DNA of 40,109 nt from Methanobacteriota archaeon (GTDB taxonomy: Archaea; Thermoproteota; Thermoprotei_A; Sulfolobales; Sulfolobaceae), in assembly GCA_017857195.1 (NCBI GenBank), contig JAFMDM010000002.1, forward strand, positions 1 to 40,109, read 5' to 3'. Under the pieces are notes generated by a model. That model was not told the DNA's origin. It did no database searches and was given only the letters and a program-made list of their open reading frames with translations. A program made the position numbers and the translations under genes. Numbering within the stretch: the stretch's first letter is position 1; each line of letters opens with the position of its first letter. This document shows positions 1-10,878 of this stretch, piece after piece.

Positions 1-74
1 GAGGTCGATCATTTCACGCCTTCTCGGCCAGATGTCCTCATCTAGGATGTGACCTATCGAAATATGGTGTAATA

Positions 75-263
75 GTGAGGGAAGAGGTGGTCTGCCAGTG
101 TCATTTCACCCATTTCTCGATAAAGGATGGCAAGGCGATCAAGGGAGCCACAAGGAAATCCCTAAATAAGTTCACAGTGATAGTGGAAGGAAACGGAGTA
201 TGGCTCGAAATCGCCTCCAATTTCATGGAAAGCGGGAGTTCTGGAACAGGAAAAACATCCTGA
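75..263 (+). CDS. hypothetical protein or gene fragment (62 aa)
   Basis: Short ORF from the supplied track with a GTG start; no family recognised; possibly a remnant. Confidence 0.25.
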   Translation: MREEVVCQCHFTHFSIKDGKAIKGATRKSLNKFTVIVEGNGVWLEIASNFMESGSSGTGKTS

Positions 264-379
264 ACATAATTCTATTGTCTTTATAATCAATTGTCTTAGT
301 TATATAAAGCTAAAGTTCATATTACTTGATGAGATAAAATACATTAGAAACTCTTACAGGATCGATAGAAAATTTTTCA

Positions 380-2131
380 TCAACTATTCGAAAAGCATTG
401 CTCTACAAAAGATACTATAACACTGAATTCCCTGGCTTCGGATTCAGGATCGGCTATTGAATGCCCTGAATCATTAACGAATAGCATAGTATCGTTTCCT
501 AAGGCTTTAGATTTAGCCACATATTTTAGGGCATGGGCAGGATGAACTCTGTCGTCAAAAGTTCCGGTAACAACCAATGTCTTAGGGAGTCTTGGCCTTA
601 AATTGTGGTAAGGACTATAAGAGAGGAGGTAATCCCTGTACTTTGGATCTTTCGGATCCCCATACTCATCAATCCAATATTTCCCCACATAAAGCTCAGG
701 ATAACGAATCATATCTAAAACCGGATGGATGATCACTGCACAGTCAATCAACTCCGGAGATCGATTGGCCACAGCTCCTACAAGAAGCCCACCATTACTT
801 CCTCCCATGGCCACCGTCTTTCCTCCGAATTCTTTCACCAACTTAGTGAAACTTTCAAAGTCCTTGAAAACATTCTTCTTGTTAAGGAGCATTCCTTGCT
901 TATGCCACTCCTCTCCATCTTCATAGCCGCCTCTAAGGTTAGTTATCAAAACTGAAAATCCTCCGTCTAATAGGGGTCTCAGATAGGAGGGAAATGAAGG
1001 TAGCAGGGAAATTCTAAATCCGCCATACCCATATACTATAACACCCTTTGACTTCGGAGATTTAGAAAGAAGGAAGCCATGAAGAAGAACATCGCCCTTT
1101 ATGTATACATCAGTTACATTAATGTTGTAGTTACCATACTCCATAATAGTTTTAGTCCGTTGAACCTGTCCTTTCTCCACCGTCTTCTTGTGAACCTTAT
1201 ACTTAAATTTAAATGACGTCTCGCCGAGAAAAAGCGAGCTTCCATTAGAGTCGATGAAGATAACATTATCGTAAGTTTCTTCATTGGTATTTATTCCATT
1301 TATATCATAGTAAAGGATCTGAGTTCTATAATCTTTTATTACATTTATAGCGAGAAAATCTTTACCTGCAGTGGCATTAATTATGGGGAAGTTCGAGTTT
1401 ATACTTTTCTCACCAAGTTTTATTGTATTATTTTTCATATAAATTAATTGATCGGTGTAAGCAATTACGCTAAGTACTTCACCCTCGTCAATCTTTCTAA
1501 GTGAATTGAAGTCCTCACCTACATAGAGTTCACTGAATCGCCATCCCCTGCTCTTCACCACGGTCAGAACACTGCCAAACACCTTCGGTTCAACAAATTC
1601 TCCAGGACCTAAATCCCTCCCATACACTATTTCCTTTCCGCAGAAGATTCTTTCAGATGGAAATTCTCCGCCGTCTGGAGGTGCAGACTCCCTATAACTC
1701 TGTACATAACATAAGTCTCCATTGAAGTAAAAGGGGGAGCTGACAAACTGCCCTAGCTCCTTAATTCCTCCCTCCACTGAGATAAGGAGGGTAGTTAACT
1801 TATCGCTCCCCTTCCTTCCAATGCTAACTCCTATCTCGTCAGAATTATAAACTTTCCAAATTGAGGAGAGAACATAACCCTCAGGTGGAGTGTATAAGAC
1901 CTTGCTCCCCAGAAGTAACTTATTGCTCTCGCCGTATAAGAGCAGGGCAGGCTCGTCCTCTGAATAGGCAAACATGTCTAAAATTTGAGGCTCTCTGAAT
2001 ATCGACAAAAGTGAGGGATATACTTCATTGGCTCTCCCTCCTAAAACTCGATCTGTCTCCTCATTCGACTTTGCAATGAACTCCCTAGTTTTTTCGTTTT
2101 CCAAGTTCTCTAAATACTCGTATTCATCCAC
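380..2131 (-). CDS. prolyl oligopeptidase family serine peptidase (S9); true start probably GTG at 2131 rather than 2221
   Basis: GGSNGGLL nucleophile motif, DDRVHPAHALK (Asp) and GHS (His); typical S9 N-terminus 'DEYEYLENLENEKTREF'. The 30 residues upstream overlap a repeat element. TATA-like CTTATA about 25 nt upstream of the GTG. Confidence 0.85.
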   Translation of the reverse strand: MDEYEYLENLENEKTREFIAKSNEETDRVLGGRANEVYPSLLSIFREPQILDMFAYSEDEPALLLYGESNKLLLGSKVLYTPPEGYVLSSIWKVYNSDEIGVSIGRKGSDKLTTLLISVEGGIKELGQFVSSPFYFNGDLCYVQSYRESAPPDGGEFPSERIFCGKEIVYGRDLGPGEFVEPKVFGSVLTVVKSRGWRFSELYVGEDFNSLRKIDEGEVLSVIAYTDQLIYMKNNTIKLGEKSINSNFPIINATAGKDFLAINVIKDYRTQILYYDINGINTNEETYDNVIFIDSNGSSLFLGETSFKFKYKVHKKTVEKGQVQRTKTIMEYGNYNINVTDVYIKGDVLLHGFLLSKSPKSKGVIVYGYGGFRISLLPSFPSYLRPLLDGGFSVLITNLRGGYEDGEEWHKQGMLLNKKNVFKDFESFTKLVKEFGGKTVAMGGSNGGLLVGAVANRSPELIDCAVIIHPVLDMIRYPELYVGKYWIDEYGDPKDPKYRDYLLSYSPYHNLRPRLPKTLVVTGTFDDRVHPAHALKYVAKSKALGNDTMLFVNDSGHSIADPESEAREFSVIVSFVEQCFSNS

Positions 2132-2180
2132 AATGAGACAGATAACATAAGGGGGTATAAGCTGATCCATAAGTTGGAAG

Positions 2181-2331
2181 AGTGTGTCGATAGTGTCATC
2201 AAGGATTAGGTAAATTAACAAATGCCTATCTGTGGAGATCTATTGACTTGCCACAATCCTCATTAATTCGTGGCAGCGGAATAACGTTCTGAAGCGAAGA
2301 TAATTTATCTTGACAAGTGATGACACTATGG
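2181..2331. repeat. ~150-bp TIR element, copy A (MITE-like)
   Basis: Perfect 12-bp inverted termini ATAGTGTCATCA (2190-2201) and TGATGACACTAT (2318-2329); the core TCATTAATTCGTGGCAGCGGAATAACGTTCTGAA (2260-2293) is identical over 34 nt to 19572-19605. Confidence 0.8.
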
Positions 2332-2349
2332 AGAATTTGCTGATATCAA

Positions 2350-2997
2350 TTACTTGAAAGGAAATATGGCGTGCATTATGTTCCTCAATCTAGAACAGCT
2401 CATCTGCCCAGCCGCTATGGGCTCTCTACCATATCCATATACCAGTTGAGAGCCTATGAGGCCTAACCCTATCCTTTCCTCTGGAGATCCACCCAAAGGC
2501 ATGACGGCCACTTTTCCATATTCCAAAAGTCTGGTGAGGACCCTGAGATAGCCTTCTTTCGCCACAACTGCTACCTTAAAAACTTCAGCCCTTGGAAAGA
2601 GTCTTATATACTCAGCTACTTCCTCAACACGAGGAACCCTGTCCAAATAATGGACTGAGACAACTTCCCCCTCTGTGGGAATTCCATACCTCATGGCGAA
2701 CTTAGCCTCCACGTCATACATTAATCCCTGTTCTCGAAGGGTTGAAAGTAGTTTAACCTTGAGCTCAGGGCTAAACCCATGAACTCCACCCTCCTCTGTG
2801 TCCCTGAGCGTGACAAGAAGCCTCTCCTTATTTTTCTTTAATTCTTCAAAGGGTAGAGGTACGATATCATCCGCAAAATCCAGTCTAAGTTCTATGAGAT
2901 CACCCTCGAATGAGGCTATATCTAGAAGGTCCTCGGCGGACCTAATCGGAATCGAACACACTATTTTAGGTCTCAAGAATTTCCAACCTCGTGCCAA
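2350..2997 (-). CDS. aroD: 3-dehydroquinate dehydratase, type I
   Basis: Type I DHQase-like sequence (VCSIPIRS...LIELRLDF; VKVAVVAKE; MPLGGSPEERIGL); last gene of the shikimate operon. The real start may be TTG or GTG slightly inside. Confidence 0.88.
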   Translation of the reverse strand: MARGWKFLRPKIVCSIPIRSAEDLLDIASFEGDLIELRLDFADDIVPLPFEELKKNKERLLVTLRDTEEGGVHGFSPELKVKLLSTLREQGLMYDVEAKFAMRYGIPTEGEVVSVHYLDRVPRVEEVAEYIRLFPRAEVFKVAVVAKEGYLRVLTRLLEYGKVAVMPLGGSPEERIGLGLIGSQLVYGYGREPIAAGQMSCSRLRNIMHAIFPFK

Positions 2998-4204
2998 GGA
3001 ATCGAAGATCCTCCCAGAATTTAGGATTACTTTTCCTTACGCACTCCGCCTGTTCTATCAAAGCGCCTACCGTGGAACCTATGGCCCCTGCCATCATTGC
3101 TATTCTATGATCGTTGGGACATTTTACGTGTCCATAATGTGGTAATGGACTGCCCCTTATTAATATCTCCTCCGAACCCTCCGTTACCTCGATACCAAAC
3201 CTCCTTAACGCCTCTGAGATCGTGCTAACTCTGTCACTCTCCTTCAACCTTAACCTCTCCACTCCCCTCAAACGAGTTTCTCCATTGGCCATGGCCGAGA
3301 GTACCGCAACACTTGGTGCTAGGTCAGGAGCTTGATTAACATCAACATCTATTCCCCTTAATGACCCTGGTTCCACCCTCCATTTCCCTTCATCATAAAA
3401 ACTTACAGCACCCATTTCCGCAAATAGTTTCACTATGGAATGATCACCGAAATAGTCAGGGGGGTCAGGTAGACCTGAGATCTCAACCTCTCCCCCCGAA
3501 AGGATACCTGCTCCAGCATAAAAGGAAGAGAACAAATAGTCGCCAGGTACGGGACCTGTAAAATCTAAGGTGGGCCCCCCATCAATTTTAACTACTCCTT
3601 CTCCGATTCTAACCTTTGCTCCCAACTGGTTCAACAGATCTGCCGTTAATCTAATGTAGCTCATTGAGCCCAGATCTGTGGGAAATGAGATTGTACCTCC
3701 TCCCCTGAGCATGAAGGCGTAAATGAAGCCTGAGATGTATTGGCTACTCTTTAGTCCCTTTAGTTCCACTTCATCAGCGTCTATCCTTCCTTCTAGAGTT
3801 AAAGGTAGTTTATAGGAGGAAACCCTCATCCCAAGACTCTCTAGCTGTGGAAGGAGATCATTAAGAGGCCTCCTTCGAAGCGTCTCGTCTCCATCAATAG
3901 TCAATCTTCCCCCTAAAATGGAAAAAATGGGAATCAGGAACCTCAGAGAGGTCCCAGAACCGCCTAGGTTTAGATAATCAAGTCGTAATTTGGGCTTGAC
4001 GGGTGGCTTAAGGTGCGTCCCTTCCCTGGAGACTCCCAGAGCCTCCACCACCCTAAGAGAGGTATCCACGTCGTCTGAGCTCTGCAGATCTTGAAGGTTG
4101 ACGTAGGTGAAAATGGATGAGAAAATCAAACGTAAGGCAATTGGTTTAGAGGGTGGAGCCCTTATTGTACCAGATACCTTTGACCTGTTCAACTTAACCA
4201 TCAA
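2966..4204 (-). CDS. aroA: 3-phosphoshikimate 1-carboxyvinyltransferase (EPSP synthase)
   Basis: NLGGSGTSLRFL, LKESDRVSTISEALRRFG and NDHRIAMM motifs. Confidence 0.95.
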   Translation of the reverse strand: MMVKLNRSKVSGTIRAPPSKPIALRLIFSSIFTYVNLQDLQSSDDVDTSLRVVEALGVSREGTHLKPPVKPKLRLDYLNLGGSGTSLRFLIPIFSILGGRLTIDGDETLRRRPLNDLLPQLESLGMRVSSYKLPLTLEGRIDADEVELKGLKSSQYISGFIYAFMLRGGGTISFPTDLGSMSYIRLTADLLNQLGAKVRIGEGVVKIDGGPTLDFTGPVPGDYLFSSFYAGAGILSGGEVEISGLPDPPDYFGDHSIVKLFAEMGAVSFYDEGKWRVEPGSLRGIDVDVNQAPDLAPSVAVLSAMANGETRLRGVERLRLKESDRVSTISEALRRFGIEVTEGSEEILIRGSPLPHYGHVKCPNDHRIAMMAGAIGSTVGALIEQAECVRKSNPKFWEDLRFLGTRLEILET

Positions 4205-4991
4205 TGGGGACCGCCTCTGTCCTCAACACTCTTCCTAAAGATGAAAGATAATCCATGAGGGGACCCTCCTCGCCTTCCTTGCAGGCAGCGAACAGAGAGG
4301 GACCATTACCGCTGATTCCTGCGGCCAATGCCCCTTTCCTCAATGATTCCTCTATTGGAGTTGTGTCGTAACCGAGTATCTCAGCCACCGCCACACCATT
4401 CAATCTCATGGCCTCCAACACTTTCCCCTGCAGCGCCAATTCGAATAATCTCCTAAAGAGACTTGGATATGCTCTGAGCGCCTTGGGATCAGTGGTTCTA
4501 CCTCCGCGCGGTACAATAAGAAAAACAATCCCCCCAGGTGGCTCATAATGTTTTAATACCTCCATCCTTGCGTTATCAGTTACACTTATCCCTCCTCTAT
4601 AGGACGCGAAAGCGTCATCATAAGCTCCAGTTAACGAGACCCCAGCCTCCCGGGAGAACTTGGCAGAGAGATAGGGGGGATGTAAAGGAAGATCAAACAG
4701 CCTTGATATGCCCTTTATGAGTGCCACGGTCACAGCACTACTACTTTTGAGTCCTCCGCCTTGGGGAATGGGCGAGTTTACCGTTACTCTGATAGGGGGT
4801 AGAGAATATTGTTCTCTAAGGCGTTCTATTACATAACCCAACAGTCCCTCTACCTTCCCCTCACCTACCTCAATGTTCACATTGACCTGAAGGTTTACAG
4901 CCATGGTTGATCCTAGCCATGCAGCTACAGCGTTAACTACTGAGATTCCTCCGAATGCCCTTTCCTGCACTGCTCTGTGTAGGTTTTCCAC
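4194..4991 (-). CDS. aroK: shikimate kinase, archaeal GHMP type
   Basis: GHMP motif [18 protein letters not shown]; position between aroC and aro[13 protein letters not shown] motif. Confidence 0.92.
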   Translation of the reverse strand: MENLHRAVQERAFGGISVVNAVAAWLGSTMAVNLQVNVNIEVGEGKVEGLLGYVIERLREQYSLPPIRVTVNSPIPQGGGLKSSSAVTVALIKGISRLFDLPLHPPYLSAKFSREAGVSLTGAYDDAFASYRGGISVTDNARMEVLKHYEPPGGIVFLIVPRGGRTTDPKALRAYPSLFRRLFELALQGKVLEAMRLNGVAVAEILGYDTTPIEESLRKGALAAGISGNGPSLFAACKEGEEGPLMDYLSSLGRVLRTEAVPIDG

Positions 4992-6115
4992 TTTTCCTCT
5001 ACCTCACGCCCCTGATCGGACGTCAATTTGACCCTTGGTATTAGTGAAGCCCTTAGTGCATGATCTGCTAAAACTATAGCAACCATTGACTCAACAACCG
5101 AAACGCCCCTGACCGCCACGGCAGGATCGTGCCTACCTATTACTGAGACCGTGGTCTCCTCCATTGTATTTAGGTCTACTGTTCTCTGAGGTATTCGTAT
5201 GGAGCTGGTGGGTTTGAAAGCCGCCCTGATCACGAGGTCTTCTCCATTGGATATTCCCCCTAGCATACCGCCTGCTATATTTTTCCTCCAACCCAACTTT
5301 CCATCCTTCAGAATTATCTCGTCGTTAGCCTCACTTCCCCTCATTTTAGCTAATTTGAAACCTAGACCATATTCAAATCCTACCACTGCTGGAATGGACA
5401 TAACGGCCTTCCCCAGGTCTGCCTTCAATTTATCGAAAACGGGCTCTCCAAGCCCTGGTGGGACGTTTTTGGAAACAACCTCTGCAATTCCACCATAACT
5501 ATCTCCATCACTCATGGCCTTCCTTATTAACTCCTCATAGGAACTCTCTAAACTCGTGGAGGCTGCCCTAACTGGACTGTATTTAGAGCACAGGATCTCC
5601 TCAAATGAGTAATCCCTATCTGCCTCAACGGTTCCAAGCGACTTCAGATGGGCAGCGACCATGACTCCAACTAGCATAAGTAATTTCTTGGCGATGGCGC
5701 TGGCGGCAACCCTCCCTACAGTCTCTCTTGCGCTGGCTCTCCCTCCGCCTCTATAATCCCAGTTCTCAAAGCCATACTTAATAATATAGGTCAGGTCGGC
5801 GTGACCTGGCCTCGGCTTATGCCTTATCTCAGAGTAAAGCGATGATATGACGTCCGAATTCTTCACCAGGATGGTAATTGGGGCCCCTGTTGTTTTGCCC
5901 TCAAAGAGGCCAGAGACTATCATGGGGATGTCCTCCTCCCTCCTGCCTGAGACGAAAGGCCTTCCAGGCCGTCTAAACGACAGCTCGAACTTAATGTCGT
6001 CTTCGCTAAGAGGTAGTCCGGCTGGAACCCCGTCTATTACCACACCTACCATTGGGCCATGACTCTCACCGAAGGTAGTGAGCCTAAATGACTCACCGAA
6101 TGAATTGGCCGTCAT
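4937..6115 (-). CDS. aroC: chorismate synthase
   Basis: [33 protein letters not shown] and [11 protein letters not shown] motifs. Confidence 0.97.
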   Translation of the reverse strand: MTANSFGESFRLTTFGESHGPMVGVVIDGVPAGLPLSEDDIKFELSFRRPGRPFVSGRREEDIPMIVSGLFEGKTTGAPITILVKNSDVISSLYSEIRHKPRPGHADLTYIIKYGFENWDYRGGGRASARETVGRVAASAIAKKLLMLVGVMVAAHLKSLGTVEADRDYSFEEILCSKYSPVRAASTSLESSYEELIRKAMSDGDSYGGIAEVVSKNVPPGLGEPVFDKLKADLGKAVMSIPAVVGFEYGLGFKLAKMRGSEANDEIILKDGKLGWRKNIAGGMLGGISNGEDLVIRAAFKPTSSIRIPQRTVDLNTMEETTVSVIGRHDPAVAVRGVSVVESMVAIVLADHALRASLIPRVKLTSDQGREVEEKWKTYTEQCRKGHSEESQ

Positions 6116-6884
6116 ATAAGAACATCCTCACCTCCTCTGGACTTAGGGATTTGCCAAACCATATCTTTTGAGCTTCCAATGCCTGATTAATAAGGATGGA
6201 AAGTCCGTCAATTACTTTCATCCCTCGTGATATGGCCGTTCTAAGAAAGGGGGTCAAAAGCGGAGAGTAGACGAACTCTACTGCGAGTTTACCTCTTACA
6301 CATTCGGGTGGCACTAAATCAGGTTTGGGTGTGGCATTAACAACAACCTTAACCTGATGATCTCCACAACTGGCAATGAAAGAAGCATCAATTCCCAAAG
6401 AAGATAATCTCTTAGAGAGTTCCATGGCCCTCCGTGGTGTCCGATCCATTAACATGACTTTACATCCCAATTTACCAAGGCTCAGTGTTGCTGCCGCAGC
6501 AGCGCCTCCAGCACCAAATACAAGACAGCCTGAATCATGGAGGTCCAGCTCAAGCCCATTGAAGATCTTAATCAATGCCCTATAGTCAGTATTATATCCC
6601 CTTCCATTAACTACCGTATTTACAGCACCTAGTTCCCTACATTCGTCCTCGCACTGAATTAACTCAGCCACCCTCTCCTTATAGGGTATTGTCACGTTAA
6701 AGCCGTAGGCCACCTTGGTAAGACCGTTAATTACGGTTTCCAAATCGTCAGGCTTGATGTCGAAAACTAAATAGACGGCGTCAATGCCCAGCTTAGAAAA
6801 GGAGTAATTATGAATGGCCGGAGATAGGGTGTAGCTAATATTATTCCCTATTAACCCTAAGAGCTTAGTTCTTACTCCAAACAC
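6093..6884 (-). CDS. aroE: shikimate dehydrogenase (start probably GTG at 6884; track start 6935)
   Basis: [33 protein letters not shown] and GAGGAAAA motifs; the GTG overlaps the aroB stop by 13 nt. Confidence 0.92.
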   Translation of the reverse strand: MFGVRTKLLGLIGNNISYTLSPAIHNYSFSKLGIDAVYLVFDIKPDDLETVINGLTKVAYGFNVTIPYKERVAELIQCEDECRELGAVNTVVNGRGYNTDYRALIKIFNGLELDLHDSGCLVFGAGGAAAAATLSLGKLGCKVMLMDRTPRRAMELSKRLSSLGIDASFIASCGDHQVKVVVNATPKPDLVPPECVRGKLAVEFVYSPLLTPFLRTAISRGMKVIDGLSILINQALEAQKIWFGKSLSPEEVRMFLYDGQFIR

Positions 6885-7912
6885 TGTACAACAAGCCCCT
6901 GAAGCGTTTCTAGAGGGACCTTGAACTTCGTCCATTCTCCAATTCTAACTGGGACGGGCATCAGGATTTCCCCTCCCACACGTTTCTTATCTCCAACGAG
7001 AGCATTGAGAGCAATATGCCTATCCACCTTGACCTTCAGTTGGTCCACTGAAATTGGGAGACCATATAATTGGAGGAGCCATAACACGTCCTCTACGACT
7101 CCCTCCTCTACAGCTCCTAACTCTTCTGCTACCTTGGATTCGCAAACCATTCCTACGGAAACTGCCTTGCCGTGAGGTATGGAGAAGTTAGACCCCGCCT
7201 CAAGGGCGTGGCCTACGGTATGACCGTAGTTAAGTACAATTCTTATCCCTTTATTATCTAACTCATCTTCCCCAACTATCTTCATCTTGTTTTCTGTGGA
7301 CCTATATACTATCTCCTCCACTTTGGCTAAATCCCTAGACTTCAAAGATTCAAAGTTGGAGGACATATAATCGTATAGGTCCTTATCCAGTGTTATACCG
7401 TACTTTATTACTTCTGCCAGTCCGGTAATGTACTCATCCTGAGGTAGTGTGGACAGGAAATTCAACTCATCGATTATCAAACCTGGTTGGTAGAAAGTTC
7501 CCAACAAATTCTTTACTCCTTCGAAGTTGATGGCGTTTTTACCTCCCATGCCAGCATCTACCATACCCAGTATAGTAGTTGGGACATTTACAAGGCCCAC
7601 TCCCCTCATGTAAATAGAGGCGGCGAAGCCGGCCACGTCCATAACCGTACCTCCTCCTACCGCCACAACAAAATCGGATCTTCCTAATCCTGCTGACTTC
7701 ATAATCCTTATTATTTCTAGCACATTCTCTAGATTCTTAGCACCCTCCCCATCGTCCACAACATATTCCGCGTCAAAGTCAAAAGGCATCTCTACTCGTT
7801 TAGACCTTATTAATATCTTCCTTCCTTTTAGCTGGTCAACGAGCGCAGAAGATTTCACTCCAATAACTATCTTGATTTCCCTTTGGCCTATCTTGTATGC
7901 GATCTCTCTCAA
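6872..7912 (-). CDS. aroB: 3-dehydroquinate synthase
   Basis: VAVGGGTVMDVAGFAASIYMRG, NVPTTILGMVDAGMGGKNAIN and NYGHTVGHALE motifs. Confidence 0.96.
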   Translation of the reverse strand: MREIAYKIGQREIKIVIGVKSSALVDQLKGRKILIRSKRVEMPFDFDAEYVVDDGEGAKNLENVLEIIRIMKSAGLGRSDFVVAVGGGTVMDVAGFAASIYMRGVGLVNVPTTILGMVDAGMGGKNAINFEGVKNLLGTFYQPGLIIDELNFLSTLPQDEYITGLAEVIKYGITLDKDLYDYMSSNFESLKSRDLAKVEEIVYRSTENKMKIVGEDELDNKGIRIVLNYGHTVGHALEAGSNFSIPHGKAVSVGMVCESKVAEELGAVEEGVVEDVLWLLQLYGLPISVDQLKVKVDRHIALNALVGDKKRVGGEILMPVPVRIGEWTKFKVPLETLQGLVVQCLE

Positions 7913-8901
7913 ATTGACCTCCCTATTGCCTTGGCTAACTCTGCTAATCTTTCCATGAGGAGTCTGAAGGAGTTAAGATCTAACTGTTGTTCGGAATCGC
8001 TCTTTGCCCTCTCTGGATCTGGATGGACTTCCACCAACAGTAGGTCTGATCCCGCTGCCACTGAAGCAAGGGCTAAAGGAAGAACTAGATCCCTCTTCCC
8101 AGCGGGATGGCTTGGATCGGCTCCCACAGGAAGGTGGGTATTTAATTTAGCGGCTATCATTCCCCCCAAATCTAAGGTAAACCTTGTTGCCCTTTCGAAG
8201 GTTCTTATTCCCCTCTCGCATAGCACAACATTTCCATTCCCTTCTGAAAGGAGGTATTCAGAGGCCAATAACCACTCTTCAACGCTATTTCCCATCCCCC
8301 TTTTGAGGAGAACTGGAATTCCAGTCCTTCCTACTTCTCTCAATAATTGAAAGTTCTGTGCGTTTCTAGCCCCAACCTGAAGCATGTCTACTCTACCCTT
8401 GAAAGCTGGAATGTCCCTAGGGTCTACGACTTCCGATACTACGGGCATCCCTGCATCTTCTCCGGCCCTTCGCAGGAGCTTAAGGCCGTCCTCTCCCATT
8501 CCTTGAAATGAGTAAGGACTGGTCCTGGGTTTATATGCGCCACCTCTCAGCAACATTGCCCCCGCCCTTTTTACTGCCTTAGCAGTCTCCACCACCTGCT
8601 CTAAGCTCTCCACCGCGCATGGTCCTGCTGCAACCACAACGCGTGAACCTCCGATCTCTACTCCTCCCACATTAACTACGGTCTTCTCTTTCCATTCATT
8701 ACTTGCCAATGGATAAGGTCTGGCGACCTTTACCTTGGAGATGACAGAACTGTCATTTAACTGGATCGCATGTTCATCGGGCCAGGCCAGAAAGATGGTT
8801 TGACCGTAAAGTTCCAATCGCTTCCAAGAGGCGGAACTAGCCTTCAATTTTTCCTTCAGGTTGCTAGAATCCGACCCTTGTTTAAGGATGAAAAGGATCA
8901 T
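7909..8901 (-). CDS. 3-deoxy-7-phosphoheptulonate synthase, type I-beta (DAHPS) with N-terminal ferredoxin-like domain
   Basis: AAGPCAVES, RGGAYKPRTSPYSFQG, VGARNAQNF, LLKRGM, DPSHPAGKR and EVHPDPE motifs. Confidence 0.95.
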   Translation of the reverse strand: MILFILKQGSDSSNLKEKLKASSASWKRLELYGQTIFLAWPDEHAIQLNDSSVISKVKVARPYPLASNEWKEKTVVNVGGVEIGGSRVVVAAGPCAVESLEQVVETAKAVKRAGAMLLRGGAYKPRTSPYSFQGMGEDGLKLLRRAGEDAGMPVVSEVVDPRDIPAFKGRVDMLQVGARNAQNFQLLREVGRTGIPVLLKRGMGNSVEEWLLASEYLLSEGNGNVVLCERGIRTFERATRFTLDLGGMIAAKLNTHLPVGADPSHPAGKRDLVLPLALASVAAGSDLLLVEVHPDPERAKSDSEQQLDLNSFRLLMERLAELAKAIGRSI

Positions 8902-9929
8902 AGAGCTCCCTCTATCTTGGAGGAGATCGTACCAAGCTCCCTTAGGGTTATTTCTCTTACTTTGGAGGCATGAGGATTAGAAAGTTGAACTTCCATAATA
9001 ACATTCTTCAAACTTCTTACTCTTCTTCTTATTCTGTTGAGCTCCCTAAAGGTAACTGTGCTAAACTTCTGTGGATCTACCTGCATCTCCCTGGACGCAA
9101 CTTCCACAGCCTGATCAAAACCCAGGATAAGGAAGTGAGTGAGGACTTGAACTACGGCCATGGCTCTCTCATGTTCGTCGACAGAACTTAACACTGGAGT
9201 GAGCCCAGAATGGAGCCAGAAGCCACACACGTCGTTCAGCACATTGGATTCAATGTTCTCTCCAGGAATTATTACGATTCTCTCTCCAACCGGATAAATG
9301 TGAGGACCAAACAGGGGATGAGTACTTACATAATTAAATTGAATTTCTTTGGAAAGTTTGTTTAACTTGGAGAAAGCGGTTGTTTTGGAAGAGAAAATAT
9401 CCATAACTACCTTCCCATTACTCATCCTAAGGATGCCATCTATAATCTCCGACTGCAGTGCTGCAGGGGGAACTGCAAGGAGTAAGTACTCTCCCCAATT
9501 AACTGCTTCCCTCCAATTCATTGTCACTATGTTGAACTCTGAGGCGAATGCGTCAGCCTTTTTCATGTCCTCCCCTGTTACCGTAACAGCATGACCCGCC
9601 ATGATCATGAGTGATGAGAGAGATCTAGCCATTCCCCCATATCCTACAATCACAACCCTTCTTTTCTGAGATGCAGTGGAAACCTGGATAGCTCTTGAAA
9701 AAGACATAAGCTCTTCAAAAAGAATTTGAAGGAATTGTTCAGGAACCGGATGGGACTTGGAGAGGCTTAACCATCTCTCCCATACCTTGAGTTCTCTACT
9801 TTCGTCCCTAATGCCAGTACCTAGCTTAGACTTCAATTTTCCCATCTCCTTAGATAGTGCGAATCTCCTACTGAGGAGCGAAATCAGTTGCTCATCTACT
9901 CTATCTATCTCCTGCCTAACTCTCTCCAT
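8898..9929 (-). CDS. chorismate mutase (AroQ)/prephenate dehydrogenase (TyrA) fusion
   Basis: N-terminal AroQ helix (RQEIDRVDEQLISLLSRRFALSKEMGKLK) followed by a Rossmann domain RRVVIVGYGGMARSL and HPLFGP. Confidence 0.9.
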   Translation of the reverse strand: MERVRQEIDRVDEQLISLLSRRFALSKEMGKLKSKLGTGIRDESRELKVWERWLSLSKSHPVPEQFLQILFEELMSFSRAIQVSTASQKRRVVIVGYGGMARSLSSLMIMAGHAVTVTGEDMKKADAFASEFNIVTMNWREAVNWGEYLLLAVPPAALQSEIIDGILRMSNGKVVMDIFSSKTTAFSKLNKLSKEIQFNYVSTHPLFGPHIYPVGERIVIIPGENIESNVLNDVCGFWLHSGLTPVLSSVDEHERAMAVVQVLTHFLILGFDQAVEVASREMQVDPQKFSTVTFRELNRIRRRVRSLKNVIMEVQLSNPHASKVREITLRELGTISSKIEGAL

Positions 9930-9939
9930 TTCCTCCGTA

Positions 9940-10878
9940 TCAACCCACCACTTCCAATACGGATTTCACAATGGATTCAGCGTTGATACCGAAGTGATCC
10001 AGCAGCTCACGTTGACTTCTGGCGGATCTACCGAAGGTGGTCGCTCCCACCATTCGCATGGGAACCGGATATCTTTTAACAACACTCTCCGCCACAGCAG
10101 ATCCTAACCCGCCAATAATACTATGCTCCTCAACAGTAACCATCCTCCCAGTCTTCCTAGCATAATACTCCAATAGACTCTCATCCAGGGGCTTAATGGT
10201 GGAGAGGTTAATTACTGCCGCACTGATCCCCATTCTACTTAATTGCTCCGCCGCTTGAATAGCATCCCATAATACCACTCCTGCACCCACGACTGCAACG
10301 TCATCTCCTTCCCTTAGGACGCTTGCCTTACCTAATTTGAACTCATAATCAAATCCCTGAGTGACCGGGGGAGAGTAATCTCTTCCCACTCTGACGTAAA
10401 CTGGCCCCTTATGAGATATTACCTCTGGCATAGCCTTTACTACCTCAATGGGATCAGCGGGGACAACTACGGTGAAGTTGTTCAATACCCTCATCAAGGC
10501 TATATCCTCGAGAGATTGATGGCTGGACCCGTCGCCGCTATCGCTGTAGCCAGAGTGGGTTGCTATGAACTTGACCCCTAGATTCATTCTAGCTACCGTA
10601 TTCCTTATCTGTTCCCACGCCCTCATGAGAAACATAGAGAAATTCACCACAACTGGCTTTTTCCCTACCGATGCCAGCCCCGCAGCGAAGTCAACTAAGT
10701 GTTGTTCCGCTATTCCCACATTAAAGTATCTGTCTGGAAACTTTTCCCTAAAGTAGGAAGCTCTGCTCGAGTCGCCAACGTCCGCTGTTAGCACTAATAG
10801 GTCTGGGTCGAGCTCACCTAATCTGACGAGCTCTTTACCCATCGCTTCACGCATTGAGGAGAAACTTCCTTGCATCAT
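9940..10878 (-). CDS. transketolase, C-terminal subunit
   Basis: [61 protein letters not shown]. Likely start MREAMGKEL at 10854. Confidence 0.93.
   Translation of the reverse strand: MMQGSFSSMREAMGKELVRLGELDPDLLVLTADVGDSSRASYFREKFPDRYFNVGIAEQHLVDFAAGLASVGKKPVVVNFSMFLMRAWEQIRNTVARMNLGVKFIATHSGYSDSGDGSSHQSLEDIALMRVLNNFTVVVPADPIEVVKAMPEVISHKGPVYVRVGRDYSPPVTQGFDYEFKLGKASVLREGDDVAVVGAGVVLWDAIQAAEQLSRMGISAAVINLSTIKPLDESLLEYYARKTGRMVTVEEHSIIGGLGSAVAESVVKRYPVPMRMVGATTFGRSARSQRELLDHFGINAESIVKSVLEVVG

Noticed and set aside
2798-3145. Numerous antisense ORFs of 60-199 aa over aro, glt, glg and nuo genes (e.g. 2798-3145, 5199-5498, 7883-8350, 32679-33278)
   Set aside because: They lie opposite strongly conserved coding genes and have low-complexity Ser/Leu/Pro-rich translations typical of shadow frames.
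10847-10878. Overlapping transketolase halves as a possible frameshifted single gene
   Set aside because: Split N- and C-terminal transketolase subunits are normal in archaea, and both ORFs have good starts and stops.
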